NCBI GenBank assembly: GCA_017591395.1
Contig: WEDG01003254.1
Location: 62,001 to 126,000, forward strand
Length of the DNA stretch: 64,000 nt
From: Schistocephalus solidus
Lineage: Eukaryota > Platyhelminthes > Cestoda > Diphyllobothriidea > Diphyllobothriidae
Reading direction: 5' to 3'
Below are positions 57,265-64,000 of this stretch, in pieces. The position numbers were made by a program, and so were the translations under genes. The first letter of the stretch is position 1. Each line of letters opens with the position of its first letter. The notes under the pieces were generated by a model. That model ran no database searches, was not told where the DNA came from, and worked only from the letters and a program-made list of their open reading frames with translations.

Positions 57265-57937
57265 GGCCTACTGAAAGAATATAGTAATTAGTTATGGATA
57301 TTCAATGACCCATCACGGTTCATGCATTTGAATATCGATCTGCCGTTCACTTATCACTCGTTGCTTTCCGGCTGCCGACTCAACTTTTAGACGAGGAGAC
57401 GCATAGCCAAATGCAATGCAAAGTATGGCGGATTGTTCATGGTTTACTGTATTTCCATTGTTCTTCATGATTCATCCTAAAAGGAACCGAAAGTCTGTAC
57501 AATGACAGTGATGATTTACGTGGCTTTCCTTTCATCTATTTTTAATGATTCATTTTGGTTTCACAACCTCGTCTCTATGCACAGGCTGATTATAATATTC
57601 CAGTTGGATGAAAGTTTTTATTTCGTATATCATACTCCAAGGATTTTTTTTAAAAAAGTGTGCGATTTTATTAATCACGTTACATACTTCCACATGTTCA
57701 AGCCTTTCAAAAAATGTAGAAACTTCAAGGACACAAGAAACACTGATTTCTGCAGTTGCATGTTAAACAGTCGATTGTATAAAATTAATATTCTGTGAAA
57801 CCGACCGTAGAAACAGGAAGCTTGTTCAACCTGTACCCCATGACTTAAGTTAGCTGCCGACCTTCTGAATCAAGTCGTTTATCTATCTCTTTGGCTAGCG
57901 GGTCGTGCGCACCAGATGTGGAAATACTAGGCAATTC

Positions 57938-58171
57938 CTACACTGACTTCGCAGGTGGGCCTGCTTCCATTTTGACAGACCTACTGTATACAGAAGCTAG
58001 CCATTCTACGAGATAATTGCTTAAATACGGGGAGAGCTTAAGACCATGTTTATTGCAGAGGGCTAGGGGCATTGCAGTTTCACCATCAAAAACGTTTAGA
58101 ACTACTTCTGTTTCGGATAGGACCCTAGTGAAGCAGGCTTTCGAAGCACCTACACCAGCCACATTTATCAA
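57938..58171 (-). CDS. Unrecognised ORF or exon
   Basis: 77 codons on the - strand (MINVAGVGASKACFTRVLSE...), with balanced amino-acid composition. No motif or splice context seen; abuts repeat D. Confidence 0.2.
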   Translation of the reverse strand: MINVAGVGASKACFTRVLSETEVVLNVFDGETAMPLALCNKHGLKLSPYLSNYLVEWLASVYSRSVKMEAGPPAKSV

Positions 58172-58480
58172 CGCCTAGGTGTAGACTCACGCTGCACTAA
58201 TAACCTGCGACCAATTCCCACATCAGACGAGTGACAGTCTCGAACAGTGACTGGGGACTGAGATGGGGAGGTAAAGAGGAACGTACTGCTGGGGACTGCA
58301 TTCCCACGATACTCTGACGCGCTTTTAAACTATCACGGTTCACTCGAATCCGTGGCTAGGATGACTGCCAGCTAAAAGGATCACTCGGTCTTCTCAGGCA
58401 GTAATGGCTCCTTCTTAATGTGGCCTCTATGGCATTGCCACTCATTTGGCATCCGAGTCACCCTTTTTGTTTTTGTGCCA
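58140..58480. repeat. Repeat D, junction of two partial units
   Basis: CCAATTCCCACATCAGACGA and ACAGTGACTGGGGACTG (unit end), then ACGCGCTTTTAAACTATCAC and CCGTGGCTAGGATGACTGCC (start of the next unit). It lies just upstream of the retrotransposon. Confidence 0.6.
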
Positions 58481-59240
58481 TCCTGATCAATTGTGCCGGG
58501 ACCAGCTTTGTGTGTGGCAAACGCAGGTGGGTTGATTAGCCTTCTAATTCACTAAACCGAAATCCGCCTCCAGTACTATTGATTCTGTGTAGACACTGGA
58601 CAAGAGTGGGTGGGTGCCCAAGTGCACTTTAACTATAAACTACCTCCTGCGCAGGGGTGTAGGGGTACTAGTTAGGGGTAGCACCACACAGATAGCATTT
58701 GGTCGCTCCATTTGTCTCGTACAGGTGGTGAATGCTCCTGTGGCTGCCTCTAACTGGTACCCAACTCTCACCTGTGGCTCCTCGAAGTTGGGTTCTTCCC
58801 AGCAGCCACACCCCAGGCAACCGTCACGACTGGCGGGTTAAACCAGGTGAGGGTCTCCGGTGTTGCGTGTGCCTCCACCCCCGGTATGTCTGACTCCCGA
58901 ACTTCCCACCTCCCCCTCTCAAAAAGTCCTACGGTGGGGGCGACAGCAACCCCGTAGGCGGCCGAGGCTAACTCTGGTCGTTCTCCCACTAAAACAAAAC
59001 CGTGACCCATATTGGAGCTCGGCAGCCGTTTGGGATGTCCGAGTAGCCCTATTTAGAGACAGCACTGCTTGCCTCCTCGAAGAGGAAGGGGCTAGAAAAG
59101 GTGCCCTACACGAATGCTGGTTATCACGTCTTCTGCAGCCGGCCGTGGCTCGCAGATCGCAAAATACGCGGTCGTAAAACTCAAAAAACAACAATACTCC
59201 CCTTCCCCATCCCCCTCGCTATACCCTCCAGGCTGCTCGA

Positions 59241-62200
59241 GTGAGTCCACTCACACTAGCAGCTTGGAATGTTCGTTCCCTTTTAGAAAATCTTAGGAGC
59301 AACCGGCCGGAATGGAGGACGGCGCTAATCGCTCGGAAACTGGCGCGCTACAAGGTGGACTTCGCTGCTCTCAACGAGACCCGATTCTCTGAGCAGGGTC
59401 AGCTGGAGGAGGTGGGTGCTGGCTACACCTTCTTCTGGAGCGGCTGGCCAAAGGCAGAGCGACGCGACGCTGGTGTTGCCTTTGCCATCCGGAATGACAT
59501 TGTGGAAAGTCTCCCCTGTCTTCCGCAGGGTATCAATGATCGCCTAATGAGCCTCCACCTGCCTCTTCCGGGAGACCAGTACACCACCATCATCAGCGCC
59601 TACGCTCCCCCAATGATGAGCTCTGATGTGGCGAAGGACGAATTCTACGAGGACCTGCACGCCCTGCTGGCGACTGTGTCGAAAGAGGACAAGTTAATTG
59701 TCCTTGGTGACTTCAACGCCCGCGTCAGGACGGACCACGCTGTCTGGCAGGGAGTGCTTGGTCCCAACCGTCTCGGTAACTGTAACGATAACGGCCTCCT
59801 TATTCTCCGAACGTGTGCGGAACACCGTCTCCTGCTGACCAACACCTTCTTTCGCCTTCCGACGAGGGAGAAGGTCACGTGGATGCACCCTCGCTCGCGG
59901 TGCTGTCATCTGCTGCACTATGTTCTCATCCGGAGGCGAGATCGACAGGATGTGCTGGTAACCAAGGCGATCCGCGATGCCGATGGGTGCGCAGATCACC
60001 GCCTTGTCATCTCCCAGATGAGGCTCCGACTGCAACCCCGACGAAGGCCCCAATGTAAGAGGCCGCCAGGTAAGTTAAATACTCATTTATAAAATTTGTC
60101 TGCTCACTGTTTTGATTTCAGCAACCAAATAACAAAGAAACTTTAGGACCTGCATGCTCCAGATGATAATGCTACCATGGAGACACGATAGTGTCAACTG
60201 CGAAATGTCATCCAGTCCACCGCCCTCGATGTACTCGGACGCGCACGCCATCGACACCAGGACTGGTTTGACGACAATGATGCCGACATCAGCAACTTAC
60301 TCGTGGAGAAGAATGCACTACACAAAGCCTACATGGACCTTCGAACTGACGCCACCAAAGCGGCCTTCTTCAGATGCCGGCGCCTTGTACAGCAACGGCT
60401 GCGGGAGATGCAGGATGCCTGGATGATCTGAAAGGCTGAGGAAATCCAAGGGTATGCAGACCGCAATGAATTGAAAAACTTTTTCAAAGCCATCAAGGCT
60501 ATCTACGGCACGTGTATCAAGGGGACCGCACCGCTACTCAGCTCTGACGGCACAACACTGCTGACAGAGAAATCGCAAATTCTGAAGCGCTGGGCCGAGC
60601 ACTTCAGAAATGTACTTAATTGCCCATCAGCCATATCCGATGCTGCCATTGACTGGCTCCCTCAAGTAGACACGAACAATAATCTGGATCTGCCGCCTTC
60701 CCTACCAGAAACCATCCGGGCCGTGCAGCAGCTTTCCAGCAGTAAAGCACCGGGATCCGACGCAATCCCATCGGAAGTCTACAAGCACAGTGGGTCCCGG
60801 CTGATGGCAGAACTCACAACACTCTTCCAGGAGATGTGGCGCCAAGGACAAGTTCCTCAGGATTTCAAAGACGCGACCATCGTCCATCTGTACAAACGGA
60901 AGGGGAACCGGCAACTCTGTGATAATCACAGAGGCATCTCGTTGCTCAACATCGCCGGGAAGATCTTCGCCCGTATCCTTCTCAATCGTCTTAACGGTCA
61001 CCTAGAGCAGGGCCTGCTCCCGGGAAGCCAATGTGGCTTCCGCCGACACCGCGGAACAACCGATATGATCTTTGCCGCCCGCCAGCTACAAGAGAAGTGC
61101 CAGTAGATGCGAACTTACATATACACTACCTTTGTGGATCTAATGAAAGCCTTTGACACAGTGAATCGCGACGGACTGTGGAAAGTTATGCAGACATTTG
61201 ACTGTCCTGAGCGGTTCACGCACATGGTGCGTCAGCTTCATGACGGGATAATGGTGCGCGTCACCGACAATGGGACAGTATACGAAGCATTCGCAGTGGC
61301 CAACGGAGGGAAGCAGGGCTGCGTATTGTCTCTCACCCTCTTCAGCCTCATGTTCTCGGCTATGCTGATGGACGCCTACCGTGATGAGCAGTCTGGTATC
61401 CACATCGCCTACAGAACTGACGGGCACCTTCTCAACAGTCAGCGTATGCAGGCTTCAACGCGCATGTCTATGACTACAGTCCATGACTTACTCTTCGCGG
61501 ACGACTGCGCCCTTAACACCGTGACGGAGGAGGACATGCAAATGCGCATGGACCTCTTCACCGAAGGCTGCGCCGATTTTGGATTAACAATCAGTACAGC
61601 CAAAACGCTTTTCATGCCCCAGCCGCCACCCAGCGCGGAATACAATGCTCCCCGAATAAATGTCAACGGTGCTCAACTCAAAAACGTGGAAACCTTCACT
61701 TTTCTAGGAATCACGCTGTCACGCAACACGAGAATCGATGACGAGTTTGCCCAATGAATCTGCAAAGCTAGTCAGGCCTTCGGCCGGCTGCAGGCCTCCA
61801 TGTGGAATCGCCACGGTATTCACCCGAATACCAAACTGAAGATGTACAAGGCCGTCGTCTTGACGACACTCCTTTACGGAGCGGAGACCTGAACCGTCTA
61901 CCCGAACCAAGCCAGGAAGCTGAATCAAATTCATCTCAGCTGCCTCCGCAGAATACTAAAACTGAGCTGGCAAGACAGGATCCCGGACACGGAAGTCCTG
62001 GAGCGGACCGGAATCCTCAGCATCCATGCCATGCTGAGGCAAGTGCAACTGCGATGGAGCGGCCGCCTGGTAAGAATGGACGACGAGCGACTACACAAAC
62101 GACTTTTCTACGGAGATGTCGCTACGGGTGCTCGCCGACAGGGAGGTCAAAAACGAGGCTACAAGGATACTTTGAATAAATCTCTGAAGCAACTGCAAAT

Positions 62201-62407
62201 CAACCCAGCGACCTGGGAGGACCTCGCCCAGGATAGAACGGCATGGAGAAGATCCGTGAAGACTGGTTCAGCAATCTATGAGGCCAACCGGATCGCCACC
62301 ACCAAGGCCAAAAGAGCGGCACGAAAGTCACTAGCGCCCCGGACCAACATCGTCGATGCCCAGGCCCTGCCAACATGCCCGCGCTGTCAACGCATCTTCC
62401 GCGCGTG
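59241..62407 (+). pseudogene. Endonuclease-reverse transcriptase, inactivated by in-frame stops
   Basis: A single reading frame runs the whole length; the GTG at 59241 is only where the frame opens and no ATG start is evident. Endonuclease: [35 protein letters not shown] (about 59700) and CADHRLVIS (about 59990); the DYVL aspartate appears changed (LLHYVL). RT: SSSKAPGSDAIPSEVY (60745), NHRGISLLNIAGKIFARILL, motif A DLMKAFDTVNRDGLW (61140), motif B GKQGCVLS, motif C LLFADDCAL (61491). Then [29 protein letters not shown]. In-frame stops at about 60090, 60147, 60190, 60429, 61104, 61755, 61890 and 62405 kill it, with no frameshift before 62407: recent decay. Confidence 0.88.
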
Positions 62408-63177
62408 AATCGGCCTGGTTGGACATCTTCGGACGCAATGCACCAACAATCCGACAATTCCAACTTCTACGTCAAATTCTGCCAACCCTCCTTCTGACTC
62501 CCCCACCCTCACTCCTGGCATCAATTCCATTACTCCCACCATCATAGAGACCACATCCATCTACTCATCGCCTGTTACCCCCACCACCGCAACCACCACC
62601 GCCTTCGCCTTCACTACCTCCACCACCGTCAGCGATGGGGACTCTCTCCTAAACTGTCCTCAGTGCGACCGCACATTTACCTCACGCATCGGCCTGGTCG
62701 GTCACTTCCGAATCCATCGTTCAGAGACTGGTGAACCAGTGCGTGGAGCACCAACACACAGCAGAGATCGCCGCCTCCACTACCCTCACTGTCCTCGTGC
62801 ATTCACTCACTGCATGGGCCTATTCGGTCACATAAGCATCCATGACAGCGGAATTCACCGGAATGCCAACAACACCAATACCCCATGCACATTCTTCGCT
62901 CCTGCCATTCATAACGCCATTGCCACCACCACTACCATGAATGACATTCCCCCCAGACTCTACATATTTCTCCTGCATAAAATGTACCCACCACTTAAAC
63001 TCATGCATAGGCCTGGTCGGTCACCTGCAAATCCATTGCACGGAGGCTGGTGAACCAGTGCCTGGGGCTCCGACATAGAGTCGCCGCGCCCGCCTCAACT
63101 GCCCTCAATGCTCCCGCACATTTACACACCGCATGGGCCTATTAGGACACATGCGCCTCTACGACAACCTGCGGTAA
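62371..63177 (+). pseudogene. C-terminal C2H2 zinc-finger array of the retrotransposon
   Basis: Five finger-like units: [10 protein letters not shown] (stop) IGLVGHLRTQC; NCPQCDRTFTSRIGLVGHFRIH (62656); YPHCPRAFTHCMGLFGHISIH (first Cys changed to Tyr); CIKCTHHLNSCIGLVGHLQIH (62975, other frame); CPQCSRTFTHRMGLLGHMRLY (63100, last His changed to Tyr). All share GLxGH before the final ligand. Thr/Pro/Ser-rich linkers separate units. The fourth and fifth are read in another frame after an indel between about 62860 and 62970. Likely nucleic-acid binding by analogy with other retroelement fingers. Confidence 0.75.
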
Positions 63178-63261
63178 ACTACCGGAGGCAAAGCCACGTC
63201 AGCGCACACCATCTACAATAATACATAGACAACACCCTCACAATCATCATAATGTACCTGA

Positions 63262-63960
63262 TAAAATCACGGTTTCCTAGAAACCGTGGCTTGGAAAGCT
63301 GCTAATCTGACGCTTACACCAGACCACGCCGTCGGCCCATTGTATGTGCTGTGTGTGTCGAGTGGCTGACCAGTGGACTGGGAGTCAGACGGCGATGGCT
63401 CCTCCATATCCCCTAAGTAAGTAGATCCTGGTGTGTGCGTTATGGGGGCCAGGTCGTGCTGTGGCGCGCGAAGACGGGTACGCTGACCCGTCAGCCAATG
63501 CGCCCACTCCCACATTAGCCAACTGACCGGCTCGGACTGTGGTCTGATTGTGGGGGTAGGGGATAGAGTGAGGTCAACAGCTCAGCGTATTTTCCTCACT
63601 ATAAACGATCTGACGCGCTTGAAACTATCACGGTGCACTAAAAGCCGTGGCTTGGAAGGTTGCCAACTGACGGTATAACTCCGACCGCGTGGTCAGCCCA
63701 ATGTGTGTTTTGTGTGGAGTGGCTGACTGGCGGACTGAGAGTCAGGCTGTAATGGCTCCTCCTTAATGTGACCTTTATGGCACTCCCACTCCGTGGGATC
63801 CGATTCAGGTGTGGTGGTACACCAGAGGCGGCTCCGGCCGCGCCAGCCTCCTGTGCCCTCTCCCATCTCCTGTTTTCTTGACTCTGTCTTGACACCGGGC
63901 TCAGGTGGGGGAGGAGGAGAGAGTGTGGTAGCTGCAGCGCAAGGCTACTATCACTTAAAA
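63262..63960. repeat. Repeat D, two tandem units of about 350 bp
   Basis: Units begin at about 63262 and 63620 with ATCACGGT...CCGTGGCTTGGAA, then AGTGGCTGACxxxxGGACTG and GGCTCCTCC. The part of unit 1 from 63480 (GCGCCCACTCCCACATTAGC) to the next start is matched at 58200-58320 and 29440-29490. Confidence 0.65.
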
Positions 63961-64000
63961 CTAATTCACGCGCAGATCACCGTCCCTGCCCCACCTGGTG

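Larger units (their letters stand above)
58590..63180 (+). mobile_element. Nearly full-length non-LTR retrotransposon (RTE/CR1-like) with zinc-finger tail
   Basis: 5' non-coding region of about 650 bp (58590-59240), then one long frame for AP endonuclease, reverse transcriptase and a C-terminal extension, then a C2H2 zinc-finger array ending at TAA 63175. The protein matches a family I recall as abundant in diphyllobothriidean tapeworms. Exact clade (RTE or CR1-like) not settled by eye. The 3' side runs into the tandem repeat D family; no poly-A tail was seen. Confidence 0.8.

Noticed and set aside
59645..60053. - strand and alternative-frame ORFs over the endonuclease region
   Set aside because: Shadows of the endonuclease frame, which has the recognised motifs.
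60068..60120. Apparent small intron (GTAAGT ... GATTTCAG) inside the retrotransposon
   Set aside because: Reading straight through keeps the same frame and gives the protein sequence expected for this family; the GT and AG are coincidental.

Overview
This window looks like nuclear DNA from a flatworm, most likely a tapeworm of the diphyllobothriidean type (Spirometra / Dibothriocephalus / Schistocephalus group). The basis is an intron-bearing homeobox gene, very sparse coding sequence, abundant Penelope-like elements, and a non-LTR retrotransposon whose protein resembles elements I remember from those worms. The genus is inference; no marker gene here fixes it. Most of the window is intergenic or intronic, full of short interspersed repeats, MITEs and microsatellites. 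Most long open frames in the simple repeats are meaningless.

Host genes. The one clearly identifiable host gene is an Otx-like (K50, paired-like) homeobox gene on the + strand. It has a large Ser/Gln-rich exon (about 17742-18858), an intron of about 4.7 kb with matching splice phase, and a homeodomain exon (about 23579-23859). A second candidate gene or family lies at 35592-42824: an exon at 35592-35962, then a tandemly duplicated exon (41026-41358 and 42294-42824). A facing exon on the - strand (50952-51354) looks distantly related. I cannot name this family; a lipid-binding TULIP/JHBP-like fold is only a guess.

Layout. 1-2.2 kb: inverted-repeat MITE, tRNA-derived SINE and two (CTA)n tracts. 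2.2-17 kb: mostly featureless, with scattered SINE copies and a few unrecognised ORFs. 17-24 kb: the Otx-like gene, with a dead non-LTR reverse-transcriptase fragment in its intron. 26.7-27.1 kb: a 431-bp TIR element with a perfect 8-bp target-site duplication. 29.2 kb: one copy of a tandem-type repeat that also flanks the retrotransposon at the right end. 32-34.3 kb: a - strand Penelope-like element (PLE) interrupted by a small insert bounded by inverted hammerhead-ribozyme-like motifs, then a MITE. 35.6-42.9 kb: the candidate gene and a segmental tandem duplication marked by different MITEs in each copy. 36.5-38.6 kb: SINE cluster and a PLE fragment. 43-47.9 kb: (TTC)n foldback, a degenerate PLE preceded by a partial direct repeat of its own 3' end, and a 62-bp-arm inverted repeat. 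48.1-49.8 kb: a short PLE derivative with inverted hammerhead-bearing ends. 49.8-50.7 kb: SINE cluster. 51.4-58 kb: sparse, with an AT-rich island at 54.85-56.68 kb. 58.1-64 kb: a nearly full-length non-LTR retrotransposon (endonuclease, reverse transcriptase, then a tandem C2H2 zinc-finger array) sitting between tandem repeats.

The most unusual signals are the hammerhead-like motifs at the ends of PLE-derived sequences, two of them arranged as inverted pairs around short non-autonomous units, and the C-terminal zinc-finger array of the non-LTR element. Coordinates of repeats and exon borders were read by eye and may be off by several bases.
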